Assembly: GCA_049322695.1 (NCBI GenBank) | Contig: JBMORW010000020.1 | Location: forward strand, 36,851-100,850 | Length of the DNA stretch: 64,000 nt | Source: CALGKJ01 sp049322695 | Lineage (GTDB): Bacteria; Bacillota; Clostridia; Lutisporales; Lutisporaceae | Reading direction: 5' to 3' | Shown here: one piece after another, positions 9,872 through 18,556 of the stretch | Position numbering within the stretch: the first letter of the stretch is position 1 | How the letters are laid out: each line of letters begins with the position of its first letter | Position numbers and translations under genes: made by a program | The notes under the pieces: model-generated | What the model was told of the DNA's origin: nothing | Databases searched by the model: none | Seen by the model: the letters and a program-made list of their open reading frames with translations, nothing else

Positions 9872-10660
9872 TTATTCACCTTCGCTTTGATCCTTATCAG
9901 CTGACAGCTTTTCTCTCATACTAGGCGACATAAATGCCTTCAGCTTTTCTTCAATAATTCTTGGATTCTCTCCTGCTTGTATAGAAAGCATTCCTTCCAG
10001 CATAACTTCCTTCATCAGTATTTCCTGTGCACTTCTTATTTTAAGCTTGTTTACAACAGGCATACATATATAGTTTGCAACAAAGGAACCATAAAATGTT
10101 GTTATGATTGCTATTGCCATGTTTGGTCCAAGTGATGATACGTCTGACAGCTGTTTAAGCATATTGATAAGTCCTATGAGTGTTCCCAGCATACCAAAAG
10201 CAGGTGCCATAGCTGCTATATATTCATAAAAAGCTGCATTGCTCTTATGTCTTTCCTCTATAAAAGCAAGCTCGGTTTCCAATATATTCCTGACCAATTC
10301 AGGGTCGGTACCGTCAACAATAAGTAGAATGCCCTTCTGCAAAAAATTATCATTAAGCTGCTGAGCAGCTTCTTCCAATGCCAAAAGACCTTCCTTTCTG
10401 GCTATGTTGGCAAGGTCTATAATTGATTTTATTGTGCCTTCAGCTTCCATTTCCTTATAAATAAATACATGCTTCATAGATTTCAACGCTTCTATGGACT
10501 TTTTCAACGGGAAGCCTCCTATAGTCATGAACACGGTTCCGCCAATTGTACAGACTATTGAGGTTGGATCTACATAGCTTCCAAACTCACCGCTGGCAAG
10601 AATTGTATATGCCATAACAACCAGTCCGCCGATAAAACCTATTAGAGATGCTATATCCAA
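9872..10660 (-). CDS. motA: Flagellar stator protein MotA
   Basis: Stator channel subunit that presses on the FliG rotor ring. The 262-residue protein has four membrane segments, with the conserved AMAPAFGMLGTLIGLINML and TTFYGSFVANYICMP stretches and a large cytoplasmic loop between helices 2 and 3. The only start that fits is TTG at 10660, seven bases after GAGGTG. It forms the usual motA-motB pair inside the fla operon. Confidence 0.96.
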   Translation of the reverse strand: MDIASLIGFIGGLVVMAYTILASGEFGSYVDPTSIVCTIGGTVFMTIGGFPLKKSIEALKSMKHVFIYKEMEAEGTIKSIIDLANIARKEGLLALEEAAQQLNDNFLQKGILLIVDGTDPELVRNILETELAFIEERHKSNAAFYEYIAAMAPAFGMLGTLIGLINMLKQLSDVSSLGPNMAIAIITTFYGSFVANYICMPVVNKLKIRSAQEILMKEVMLEGMLSIQAGENPRIIEEKLKAFMSPSMREKLSADKDQSEGE

Positions 10661-10687
10661 TTAAGTACACCTCATTCCTGTTGTAGT

Positions 10688-10921
10688 TTAAGTTTCGACA
10701 TGTTTTTCAACTTCGACATCATTAATAATTATAGGTAAGGTACCAAAAATCCTTCTTTTGTAATCAATAATTTTTTCAATAATTATTTCCGGTTTTTCCA
10801 TTACAACGAATTTTTTGCCATCTCTGAGGGTAATTACAGTATCAGGTGTTTCTTCCATGGTTTCTATAAGGTCACTATTTAAGAAATACTCTTTCTTATT
10901 TATTCTGGTAACGCTTATCAT
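10688..10921 (-). CDS. flbD: Flagellar protein FlbD
   Basis: Small 77-residue protein of the FlbD family (unrelated to the Caulobacter regulator of the same name), found next to flgE and motA in Firmicutes. It starts MISVTRINKKEYFLN and contains ITLRDGKKFVVMEKPEII, typical of the family. Its role is poorly understood; the location points to hook or stator assembly. Confidence 0.88.
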   Translation of the reverse strand: MISVTRINKKEYFLNSDLIETMEETPDTVITLRDGKKFVVMEKPEIIIEKIIDYKRRIFGTLPIIINDVEVEKHVET

Positions 10922-10976
10922 CTAATTCTCACTTCCCTTTATAACAATAGGAAAATTTGCAATATGATTCATTATA

Positions 10977-11001
10977 ATCCCTGGGCTGTCCGCCCAGGGA
11001 T
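10977..11001 (-). other. Perfect stem-loop between flgE and flbD
   Basis: A perfect 10-bp inverted repeat (ATCCCTGGGC / GCCCAGGGAT) with a five-base loop sits 26 bases after the flgE stop. No U-rich tract follows on the minus strand, so it is not a standard intrinsic terminator. It may protect the 3' end of a processed hook-gene mRNA or reduce downstream expression; that role is inferred. Confidence 0.7.
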
Positions 11002-11027
11002 CATAAGTAATGCTATGCTATACTATA

Positions 11028-12458
11028 TTATCTTTTGAGGTTTACAAGCTCCTGTAGCATTTCGTCAGATGCTGTGATTATTCTGGAATTGGCCTGGAAG
11101 CCTCTTTGTGTACTTATCATTTCCGTAAACTCTCTTGATATATCGACGTTGGACATTTCAAGCGTGCCCGGATTCAGAGTACCCATGCCCCCTGTGCCCG
11201 GAAGTCCTACTACAGGCTCACCGGAGTTTGGCGTTGGTGCATACATGTTCTCTGCTGTCTTCTCAAGACCTGCAGGATTCTTGAAAACTGCCATGGCCAT
11301 TCTTCCGATTACCTTATTCTGACCGTTTGTGAATACGCCGTTGATTTCTCCTGTGGGTCCTATTGTAAAGGTATCAAGATATCCCTGAGGATAACCGTCT
11401 ATACCTTGTGCGGCAACGTTTGATTCGTTTGCAAACTGTGTTATTTGCTCGAGGTTGATATCAACAGGAGTAGTGCCTGAGCCATTCTTTGCTGGAAGTG
11501 TAAGTCTTAGGGTTTTTATTGCACTATTGTATTTACCATTTGTATCAAAGCTGATGCCAAAAAACGCCTCATTTATATTTGCTACTGAACCATATCCCCC
11601 TGCTAATACACCGGATGTAGGTGTATCGGTAGTAAACCTGAAATACTGTTGATTTACTGCGTTATTAGTCGGACTAGTATTGTCCAAGTATTGTACCGTT
11701 ACTCCCCAGGTACTGTCAGTTGAGCCTGTGGTAGTACCATCAGGCGAAAGACCTCTTACAAATGTGAATTTTACATTATGTTTGTTTCCTAAACTGTCAT
11801 AAAAAGAAGTAGTCATCTCTTTTGTTTCAGTATCAGCGCTATAAACTACTTTTTCTCTGACTTCCGACGGTCCTGCAACATATGCCTGCCATGTAGGATT
11901 TACAGTGATTCTCTTTAATCCGCTGTCAAGATTGCCTTCTAAAAAGCCCTTTGTAGAAGCTGTAGCTGCAACCGCTTCTGATTTTGATATTACAATGCCC
12001 TCTAAAGCACTTCCCGGATTGCCATTGTCGTCATACATATATCCAAGCACCTTGTAACCGTTTGAGGCTACCAGATTGCCTGCTTCATCCAGCGAAAAGT
12101 TACCTGCCCTGGTATAGGTTCTGTTGAGGTAATCACTGCTGTCCGACAATATGAAGAAGCCGTCTCCGTTAACTGCAAGGTCTGTATTGTTGTCTGTTCT
12201 CTGCACTGCACCTCTTATGTGATAGGTGTCTATTGATGACAGCGATATACCCAAACCTACTTGATGAGGATTCGTACCTCCTTTTCCTGCCTGAGGTGAG
12301 CCGGCTCCCTTAACTGTCTGGCTGTATACCTCCTGGAAGGATACTCTCTGTCCCTTGTAGCCTATTGTATTTACATTTGCTATGTTGTTACCTATTATAT
12401 CCATTTTCATCTGGTGGGCTCTCAGTCCTGAAACACCAGAATACATTGAACGCATCAT
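11028..12458 (-). CDS. flgE: Flagellar hook protein FlgE
   Basis: Structural subunit of the flagellar hook, exported through the type III apparatus. The N-terminus MYSGVSGLRAHQMKMDIIGNN and the C-terminus, with MSNVDISREFTEMISTQRGF and DEMLQELVNLKR, form the D0 coiled coils typical of the hook/rod family. The central domains are Thr/Gly/Asn-rich. 476 residues suits a hook rather than a rod protein, and flgD and fliK lie upstream. AAGGAGG precedes two tandem ATGs; I use the first. Stem-loops lie on both sides of the gene. Confidence 0.95.
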   Translation of the reverse strand: MMRSMYSGVSGLRAHQMKMDIIGNNIANVNTIGYKGQRVSFQEVYSQTVKGAGSPQAGKGGTNPHQVGLGISLSSIDTYHIRGAVQRTDNNTDLAVNGDGFFILSDSSDYLNRTYTRAGNFSLDEAGNLVASNGYKVLGYMYDDNGNPGSALEGIVISKSEAVAATASTKGFLEGNLDSGLKRITVNPTWQAYVAGPSEVREKVVYSADTETKEMTTSFYDSLGNKHNVKFTFVRGLSPDGTTTGSTDSTWGVTVQYLDNTSPTNNAVNQQYFRFTTDTPTSGVLAGGYGSVANINEAFFGISFDTNGKYNSAIKTLRLTLPAKNGSGTTPVDINLEQITQFANESNVAAQGIDGYPQGYLDTFTIGPTGEINGVFTNGQNKVIGRMAMAVFKNPAGLEKTAENMYAPTPNSGEPVVGLPGTGGMGTLNPGTLEMSNVDISREFTEMISTQRGFQANSRIITASDEMLQELVNLKR

Positions 12459-12490
12459 AGTCTTTGACCTCCTTATTAGCTTTTAAGTTT

Positions 12491-12542
12491 GCTCTTCTTC
12501 AATCAGTCCGAAGAGCTAAGCCTCCTCGAAAGGTCCGGCTTA
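12491..12542 (-). promoter_or_regulatory. Two adjacent stem-loops in the flgE leader
   Basis: Two inverted repeats abut each other upstream of flgE. Positions 12517-12542 have a stem TAAGCC/GGCTTA with a partly paired interior, and 12491-12516 have a stem GCTCTTC/GAAGAGC. Neither is followed by a U-run on the minus strand. They lie 33 bases before the flgE ATG and could be an mRNA stabiliser, a processing site or an RNA control element. I recognise no known riboswitch class here. Confidence 0.6.
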
Positions 12543-12570
12543 AATAACTGTTCTTGATCATTAATCATTG

Positions 12571-12960
12571 TTATATTATCACTGCTCCGTCAATATTTGT
12601 AAAAACATTCTCTTTTAGATTTTCTTCAGTGGCAGCAGTAACTATTGTTTTGTTCTTCACATTGGCAATGAAGGCTGTATTTCCCATTATTATGAGTGTT
12701 TCCTTCACTCCTTTTTCAGCTGCCTTATTTACTGCTCCGTTGATTTTTTTTACATCATCGTCGGTAAGCTTGATATTTCTGCTTTGGAGCCTGTCCATTG
12801 CATGCTTGGAGAACTTTACTTCACTATGCTTGTTTAGCTCCTGCTCAAATACCTTGTCAAAGCTGTTTGCATTATCAGCACTTTTCCTATCGACCGGCTT
12901 TTGTGTATTAACCGGCTTGCCTATTGGAAGTATCGGTCTGTTTCCATATATGCCGCTCAT
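12571..12960 (-). CDS. Flagellar operon protein, TIGR02530 family
   Basis: A 129-residue soluble protein of the family found next to flgD and flgE in Firmicute flagellar operons. The conserved core is FSKHAMDRLQSRNIKLTDDDV followed by KGVKETLIIMGNTAFIANVKN. The function is not established; a role in hook assembly is inferred from its position between flgD and flgE. The first 40 residues are Pro/Asn/Lys-rich and look disordered. Confidence 0.85.
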   Translation of the reverse strand: MSGIYGNRPILPIGKPVNTQKPVDRKSADNANSFDKVFEQELNKHSEVKFSKHAMDRLQSRNIKLTDDDVKKINGAVNKAAEKGVKETLIIMGNTAFIANVKNKTIVTAATEENLKENVFTNIDGAVII

Positions 12961-12985
12961 TATATCACCTCACTCAACTTTGACA

Positions 12986-13639
12986 CTATTGAATGGTATC
13001 TGTCTGTGCTGTCTCTGCTTCTTCTGTTTGTGTCTGAGATATTTCTGTTACACTGCTGACAGCTATGTCCTTACCATTTACAGTCAGATAAATACTGCCC
13101 TTATTATACTTAACCTTTTCTACAACGCCTTCTATCTGAGTATTATTAACAGTAGCCTTAACTGTCTTGCCCATCATGCTGAAGGCATATACATGGTTGA
13201 AGCTTTCACTTATGAGCTTCATCTGATCTGTCTGAGATACTGTATCAGTAACCTCTTTAAGATTATCAAAGGATATTGCTTTGTCCTTAATCATCAGCTT
13301 GATGCTGTCATTTTCAAGCTTTACGCTTTCCACTACACCGTAGATTTCTTTCCATTCATTTGAGTTTTCTTCCTGATATACAGCCTTGGCGAACTTATTG
13401 ACCATGTTATAGGCTGAGTTGATCTTTACTGATTTACCCATGTTTTGTGTAGTCTCCAAGCTTGAAAACTGTGCCATCTGGGATATGAACTCCTTATCCT
13501 CCATTGGCTGCAGCGGGTTTTGATGTTTTAACTGCACAACCAGAAGATTCAGGAATGCATCCTTATCCAAATTGGTTTTGAACTCTCTGGGCTTGTTGTT
13601 CGCTGTTCCGGTACTCATTACTACTCCGTTGACTGACAT
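12986..13639 (-). CDS. flgD: Flagellar hook capping/assembly protein FlgD
   Basis: Forms the temporary cap on which hook subunits polymerise. The N-terminal FlgD domain is clear: DKDAFLNLLVVQLKHQNPLQ, then MEDKEFISQMAQFSSLE. The C-terminal half is the more variable scaffold part with two beta-rich repeats (GVVESVKLEND, GVVEKVKYNKG). 217 residues. It follows fliK in the operon, the usual hook-assembly order. Confidence 0.94.
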   Translation of the reverse strand: MSVNGVVMSTGTANNKPREFKTNLDKDAFLNLLVVQLKHQNPLQPMEDKEFISQMAQFSSLETTQNMGKSVKINSAYNMVNKFAKAVYQEENSNEWKEIYGVVESVKLENDSIKLMIKDKAISFDNLKEVTDTVSQTDQMKLISESFNHVYAFSMMGKTVKATVNNTQIEGVVEKVKYNKGSIYLTVNGKDIAVSSVTEISQTQTEEAETAQTDTIQ

Positions 13640-13674
13640 TATTTCACCTCCTGACCTCAGAGACCTGAAGTTTT

Positions 13675-15285
13675 TTAAGCCTTAAAGTCTATTTTACCCT
13701 CATGGTAGCTGTATGGATTTGCTCCTGTCTTTACATCCTCAACCTCATATTCAGCATAGCTGCCTGCTGAGGTTCTTTTGGAATTGTCCCTTATAGCTTC
13801 CTTCCATATGTTCATATTGTTATTGTTGTTGAACTCCCTGCCTTCCTGCCCAACAGAAACACTGAAGCTTTGCACTGAAATGCCCTTGTCCTGAAGCATA
13901 TCCTTTAGCTGATTGAAGTTAGCTTCTATTGCTTCCTTTACCTTATAGCTTTCTGCCACAAACTTTGCTTCTACCTGACCCTTTTCTACTACAATTTTCA
14001 ACATCAGTTTTCCAAGGTGTTCAGGCTCTAACTTCATATTCATTTCAGACTTTCCATCCTTAAGTATCACTTCTGCCTTTCTCACTATCTGCTTCACAAT
14101 TTCTGTTTTTGGTATTTCTGCAGCTCTTTCAACATTCTCCGCGCTATTTGTCTTTATGTCGTTTTGCTTTAAAATACTATCAAGCTTGACTGCAAAGCTA
14201 TCATTTTGCTTAGTACTGCTGCTGTCTGTTTTAATCTCCCTGCCTTGCTTTTCCTCTACTACAATTTTATCGTCACTTTGCGCATTATTCTTAAGTTCTG
14301 TCTCTTTTACCTTAATATTTTGAGTTTCAGCTTCATTATTTACTTTAACTGTGGTGTCTTCATTTACTTCTGATTGGTATACTCTGTGCTTTTGACTGTC
14401 AAACATGACTTTTGGCTCGCTTTTTATTTTGACCCCTGCAGCCTCTAATACCTTTGCAATCTCTTCAAAACGCTCCGGGTTTTCATCAATAAGCTTTTGT
14501 CCTGTTTTTTCAGCCATAGACTGTACTATTTTTGTCAGCTCATTAAGCTTTTCATTCAGCTTTGTTAATAAGCTGGCATTGTCAGTACTATTAATTTTTG
14601 CGGCATAAGCAACAGTATTAGTATTCTTAACATCTTGCTTTACTGCTTCAAACAGCTGTTTCAGCTCTCCAATAACTTCCTTTGCTTCCTTCCGTTCAAC
14701 CTCAGGCAGCTTAGCAAGCTTTGTCTCTGCCTCACTAATGATGGCTTGAAGCTTCTCCATCGTCTTGCCAACAGTATCAGCCGAGTCACTGATATTTGGT
14801 ATGCTTTCAATACTAACAGTTTTACCATTCAAATTCTGTGTGCCAGGCAGCTCCGTGTTAGCCAGCAGCTCCAGCAGCTCCAGCAGCTCCTTAAGGGATT
14901 TCAGGTTCTTCACGGCATCCAACTCATTTATTTCCGGCTTTTCTGTATCAATAGGCTTCTGCTCAGTATGACTGCTTTCCTCAATATTTTCCCTTGCCTT
15001 TGCCTTTATGCCACTGTCATTCTCATGGATTTTTTCATTGTTATCGGCTCTGCTTTCTTTTGCCAGTCTTTGAAATTTGTTGGTACTGTTCTGTTTATAG
15101 GAGCTATTTATCCTGTTGGCAAACTGGTTGTCTGCTTTTCTTTCGGATGCAGCCTGGTTAAGCTCTGACCTGAAGTCACTGCCCTTATCTCTAGTGTAGT
15201 CATTTGCTTTACTTTTAATGTTGCTTGTGCTGGTTGAAACCTGCAGTGCTTGAAGAAAATTAATATTTACTGTCAATGCGTTCAC
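13675..15285 (-). CDS. fliK: Flagellar hook-length control protein FliK
   Basis: Secreted molecular ruler that measures the hook and triggers the FlhB specificity switch. The 536-residue protein is mostly low-complexity, Lys/Glu/Ser/Asn-rich and probably extended. The conserved C-terminal Flg_hook domain is at about residues 400-490 (MNMKLEPEHLGKLMLKIVVE, then MLQDKGISVQSFSVSV). Three exact 9-bp tandem repeats (CAGCAGCTC on the plus strand, 14863-14889) encode ELL units near residue 135. The identity rests on the C-terminal domain and position before flgD. Confidence 0.9.
   Translation of the reverse strand: MNALTVNINFLQALQVSTSTSNIKSKANDYTRDKGSDFRSELNQAASERKADNQFANRINSSYKQNSTNKFQRLAKESRADNNEKIHENDSGIKAKARENIEESSHTEQKPIDTEKPEINELDAVKNLKSLKELLELLELLANTELPGTQNLNGKTVSIESIPNISDSADTVGKTMEKLQAIISEAETKLAKLPEVERKEAKEVIGELKQLFEAVKQDVKNTNTVAYAAKINSTDNASLLTKLNEKLNELTKIVQSMAEKTGQKLIDENPERFEEIAKVLEAAGVKIKSEPKVMFDSQKHRVYQSEVNEDTTVKVNNEAETQNIKVKETELKNNAQSDDKIVVEEKQGREIKTDSSSTKQNDSFAVKLDSILKQNDIKTNSAENVERAAEIPKTEIVKQIVRKAEVILKDGKSEMNMKLEPEHLGKLMLKIVVEKGQVEAKFVAESYKVKEAIEANFNQLKDMLQDKGISVQSFSVSVGQEGREFNNNNNMNIWKEAIRDNSKRTSAGSYAEYEVEDVKTGANPYSYHEGKIDFKA
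14863..14889. repeat. Three 9-bp tandem repeats inside fliK
   Basis: Three perfect copies of CAGCAGCTC (plus strand) sit head to tail within fliK and encode repeated Glu-Leu-Leu. Gain or loss of a unit would keep the frame and change FliK length by three residues. Confidence 0.9.
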
Positions 15286-15335
15286 CTCCTTAAAAAGTAT
15301 TATATTAAAAACCCATTAAGGGCTCTTAAACATTA

Positions 15336-15986
15336 TTAATCTGTCGTCGATGAATTCTGATTTTGTTCAGTAGCCTTGAGATCCTCCAGTAGCTGCGCTG
15401 CCTGCAATGGGTCCATGGCTTCAAGTATGGCAGATGCTCTTTCTTTTTTGAGATTCCTCAGTATCTGAACAACTGTTTCCTTCTTTTCCATATTAAGAAG
15501 TATCTGTACAGCGTTTTCAACGTCTATTTTTTCCAAATATGTCACCTGCTCCTTTACATCAAGCAGCTTGTCACTTAGCTGAGTCTGCAGGTCATTTACT
15601 ACCAGCTCTTTAGCTGCAAGCTCTGACTCCTTTGCAGAAAGCTCTTTTTCCTTCTTTTTAAGCTCCTGCTCCTTTTCATCAAGCTGCTGCTGTCTTAGTT
15701 CAAGGTCTTTTTTTTCTGCTGCCATTTTATCCCTTTCAAGCTCCTCCGAAGATTTTACCTCAGCTATGGGTCGAACAAGATTGCCAATTATAGGTACGTT
15801 GACCAGCATTCTTGCCACATCCTTTTTGATTCCGCCGAAGTTGAACATAAAAACAGCTCCAAAGCTTATTATTAAAGTAAGTATTATAATTATAAGAAGC
15901 AGCAGAAGTGTAGAGCCTCTCTTCTTTCTTACAGCTCCTATATCTTCATTCTGTTGGTTTTTCTTTGCTTTTTTATTTGCAGGCAT
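15336..15986 (-). CDS. MotE/YlxF-like flagellar operon membrane protein
   Basis: 216-residue single-pass protein. A basic N-terminus and one membrane helix (about residues 25-50) are followed by a long Lys/Glu/Gln-rich coiled coil (about 80-145). The C-terminal helical domain, with NAVQILLNMEKKETVVQIL and SAILEAMDPLQAAQLL, resembles the MgtE intracellular N domain. This layout and the place between fliJ and fliK match YlxF/MotE, a putative chaperone for motility proteins. The exact role here is inferred. Confidence 0.82.
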   Translation of the reverse strand: MPANKKAKKNQQNEDIGAVRKKRGSTLLLLLIIIILTLIISFGAVFMFNFGGIKKDVARMLVNVPIIGNLVRPIAEVKSSEELERDKMAAEKKDLELRQQQLDEKEQELKKKEKELSAKESELAAKELVVNDLQTQLSDKLLDVKEQVTYLEKIDVENAVQILLNMEKKETVVQILRNLKKERASAILEAMDPLQAAQLLEDLKATEQNQNSSTTD

Positions 15987-16010
15987 TTCTAAAACATACC
16001 CCCATGTACC

Positions 16011-16460
16011 CTATTCCTGGTCCTTTCTGCTTTCTCTGAAGGTTACCAGGTCATCTGTGAGCTTATCCTCTTTTCTCTGCTCTTCGTATTGATATTCTTT
16101 ATAATCTATGGCTTTAAGCTTTTCCATCATTTTTTTATTTCTGGTTGACTCAATCAGCTCCTGTCTGCAGGTTTCCAGATAATCTTCAGCCATTTTGATT
16201 TTTACCTTTTGGTTTGCTATGCTTCTGTTGTAGTAGCCTACAAAGTCCACTAACTGCTTGAGCTCATTTACAGGTATGCCCTGGCTTGCTTCTGCCTCAA
16301 GCTTTTGTTGAAGCTCTGTCAGTTCCCTATACAGCTCGGCAAGTCTGTTTTTTTCTCTTTCCAATCTTTGCATTGCTGCTCCAAACTGATTCTTTTTGTC
16401 TTTTTCTATGTTCTCTCTCAGATTTAAAATATTCTGAAGCTTATATTTATAACCTGCCAT
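16011..16460 (-). CDS. fliJ: Flagellar export protein FliJ
   Basis: Coiled-coil protein that acts as the central stalk of the FliI ATPase ring and recycles export chaperones. 149 residues, almost entirely charged helix, starting MAGYKYKLQNILNLRENIE, the usual FliJ N-terminus. FliJ is weakly conserved; the position directly after fliI and before the MotE-like gene supports the call. Confidence 0.88.
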   Translation of the reverse strand: MAGYKYKLQNILNLRENIEKDKKNQFGAAMQRLEREKNRLAELYRELTELQQKLEAEASQGIPVNELKQLVDFVGYYNRSIANQKVKIKMAEDYLETCRQELIESTRNKKMMEKLKAIDYKEYQYEEQRKEDKLTDDLVTFRESRKDQE

Positions 16461-16470
16461 ATTTCACCCC

Positions 16471-17796
16471 TTATGACACTATGCTTTTCATAATCTGAAT
16501 AATCTCATCCATTTCATACATCTCATGAGTGCCCTGACATAAAAAATCATTTATTTTGTCTATTTTTTCTATGGCTCTGTCTATGTTCTTATTGCTGCCC
16601 TTCACATAAGCTCCTATGTTAATAAGATCCTCAGCATCTCTATATACTGACATTATGGATTTAATAGTATTGGCAAGCTGTTTTTGCTCTTCACTTACTA
16701 TATTCGGCATAACTCTGCTGACACTTGATAGTATGTCTACTGCAGGATAGTGATTTTTATTGGCAAGATTTCTTGACAGTACAATATGTCCATCCAATAT
16801 ACCCCTTACTGTGTCAGTTACAGGTTCATTCATGTCATCACCGTCAACGAGCACAGTATACATACCGGTTACCGAGCCTATATCTGATGTGCCAGATCGC
16901 TCAAGCAGCTTAGGCATTACTGCAAAAACGGACGGAGTATAGCCTCTAGTAACAGGAGGTTCGCCCACCGCAAGTCCAACCTCTCTCTGAGCCATTGCAA
17001 ACCGTGTAAGAGAATCCATCATCAGCATAACATCCTTGCCCTGGTCTCTGAAATATTCAGCTACTGCTGTGGCCAGCTTTGCAGCCTTCAATCTGATTAG
17101 CGCCGGCTGATCTGAAGTAGCAACTACAACTACAGACCTTTTAAGTCCTTCTTCCCTCAGGTCATTTTCTATGAACTCACGTACCTCTCTGCCACGTTCG
17201 CCTACCAGACCGATAACATTAATATCTGCCTTTGTATTTCTGGCTATCATACCCATCAATGTGCTTTTACCGACACCACTGCCGGCGAAAATACCTATTC
17301 TCTGACCTTTGCCGATGGTCAGAAGCCCATCTATACATTTTACACCCAGGGGCAGAATCTCATCTATTCTTTTTCTGGTTAAAGGGTTTGGAGGCATGTT
17401 ATCTACCGGATAATACTTCTTCCCTTCAATGACACCCAGTTCATCAATAGGATTTCCCAAGCCATCCAGTATCCTGCCAAGCATGCTTTCATCCACCTTT
17501 ACGGTAAGAGTCTTTCCTGTTGCCTCGACTCTGCTTCCCGGTCCTATGCCCTCCATCTCACCTAAAGGCATCAGACATGTTATATTGTTTTTGAAGCCCA
17601 CTACTTCAGCCGCAATAGGCCTGTCATTCCTTAACGAATATATATAACATATCTCACCTAAATTAGCGGCAGGGCCTACCGACTCGATAGTCAAACCGAC
17701 CACCTGCGAAACCCTGCCTGAATATTTGATAAAATCTTCATTTTCAATTATATTATTGTATTTTTCGTAATTAATAAATGGCACTCTATCACTCAT
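16471..17796 (-). CDS. fliI: Flagellum-specific export ATPase FliI
   Basis: Hexameric ATPase that helps energise flagellar export, related to the F1 beta subunit. Walker A is GIFAGSGVGKSTLMGMIA, Walker B is DVMLMMDSLTRFAMAQREVG, and the type III signature is VGEPPVTRGYTPSVFA. About 441 residues from the ATG at 17796, which overlaps the fliH stop by eight bases (ATGAGTGA). An in-frame ATG at 17808 is also possible; neither has a strong ribosome site, so coupling to fliH is likely. Confidence 0.95.
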   Translation of the reverse strand: MSDRVPFINYEKYNNIIENEDFIKYSGRVSQVVGLTIESVGPAANLGEICYIYSLRNDRPIAAEVVGFKNNITCLMPLGEMEGIGPGSRVEATGKTLTVKVDESMLGRILDGLGNPIDELGVIEGKKYYPVDNMPPNPLTRKRIDEILPLGVKCIDGLLTIGKGQRIGIFAGSGVGKSTLMGMIARNTKADINVIGLVGERGREVREFIENDLREEGLKRSVVVVATSDQPALIRLKAAKLATAVAEYFRDQGKDVMLMMDSLTRFAMAQREVGLAVGEPPVTRGYTPSVFAVMPKLLERSGTSDIGSVTGMYTVLVDGDDMNEPVTDTVRGILDGHIVLSRNLANKNHYPAVDILSSVSRVMPNIVSEEQKQLANTIKSIMSVYRDAEDLINIGAYVKGSNKNIDRAIEKIDKINDFLCQGTHEMYEMDEIIQIMKSIVS

Positions 17797-18556
17797 TTCT
17801 AAGTACATAGTTAAAAGCTTTTTCCAGTTCCTTTATTTGTATATCCACACTGGAATTGATTTCACCTGAGGTAGTTTCTACAATACATCCGCCCTTCTGC
17901 ATTGAAATATCCTTTATAATATCAAGCTCACTCAGTCCTTCTGTAAGTCTAATTAAGATATCCTTATTCTCCGATACAAAATCATAGTCCTCTTCCGATA
18001 CCCTTAATATAAGCCTGCTTTTATAAGCGCATTTATCAAGCGCCAGCTTTATGACTGAAAATATAGCTTCTCTATTCTGCTTTAGTTCATCACCTATGAC
18101 TTTCCTTGATATGCCAAGAACTAGTTCTATGATTTTTTCTTCTGCTTCTTCGTATATTTCAGACTTTCTCTGTTCGATATACTCCTTCGCTTCCATAGCA
18201 GCTTCTATAATGTCCTGGGAATCATCCAAGCCCTTTCGAAAGCCTGATTGATAGCCTTCATTGAAGCCTTCCTCCCGAGCTGCAGCGAGTACAGTCTGTG
18301 CTTCCTGCTGGGCTTTTTCTGTAATGCTCCTTGCTTCATAATTAGCTTCCTCTATAATTCTTAAGTACATTTCCTTTGCATCATCGATAATCTGATTTGC
18401 TTCATGTTCTTTTTCGGCTCTGATATCTTCAGCAGATTTTTCAACAGGAGTATCCTTATGCTCCGGCTCTGCTCTTTTTATGATGTGCGCAAAACTATTC
18501 TTTATAGGTTTTGGAGCTCCTATCTGAACATAATCTGACTTAAAAATCCTAGACAA
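17789..18556 (-). CDS. fliH: Flagellar assembly protein FliH
   Basis: Stator-like partner and inhibitor of FliI that links it to the C ring. 255 residues: a charged N-terminus, a long helical region (about residues 40-120) with a Gly-rich section (REEGFNEGYQSGFRKGLDD), and the C-terminal FliH/V-ATPase E-type domain. The start is a TTG at 18556, nine bases after GGAGGAG, overlapping the fliG stop by eight bases. No ATG in this frame gives a better N-terminus. Confidence 0.9.
   Translation of the reverse strand: MSRIFKSDYVQIGAPKPIKNSFAHIIKRAEPEHKDTPVEKSAEDIRAEKEHEANQIIDDAKEMYLRIIEEANYEARSITEKAQQEAQTVLAAAREEGFNEGYQSGFRKGLDDSQDIIEAAMEAKEYIEQRKSEIYEEAEEKIIELVLGISRKVIGDELKQNREAIFSVIKLALDKCAYKSRLILRVSEEDYDFVSENKDILIRLTEGLSELDIIKDISMQKGGCIVETTSGEINSSVDIQIKELEKAFNYVLRNE

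Noticed and set aside
10977..11001. Hairpin after flgE as an intrinsic terminator
   Set aside because: No U-run follows on the minus strand and flbD-motA-motB continue in the same operon without a visible promoter.
12554..13363. Long plus-strand ORF of 269 codons
   Set aside because: It lies opposite the TIGR02530 gene and flgD, has no ribosome site, and its hydrophobic translation is typical of antisense frames in this AT-rich DNA.
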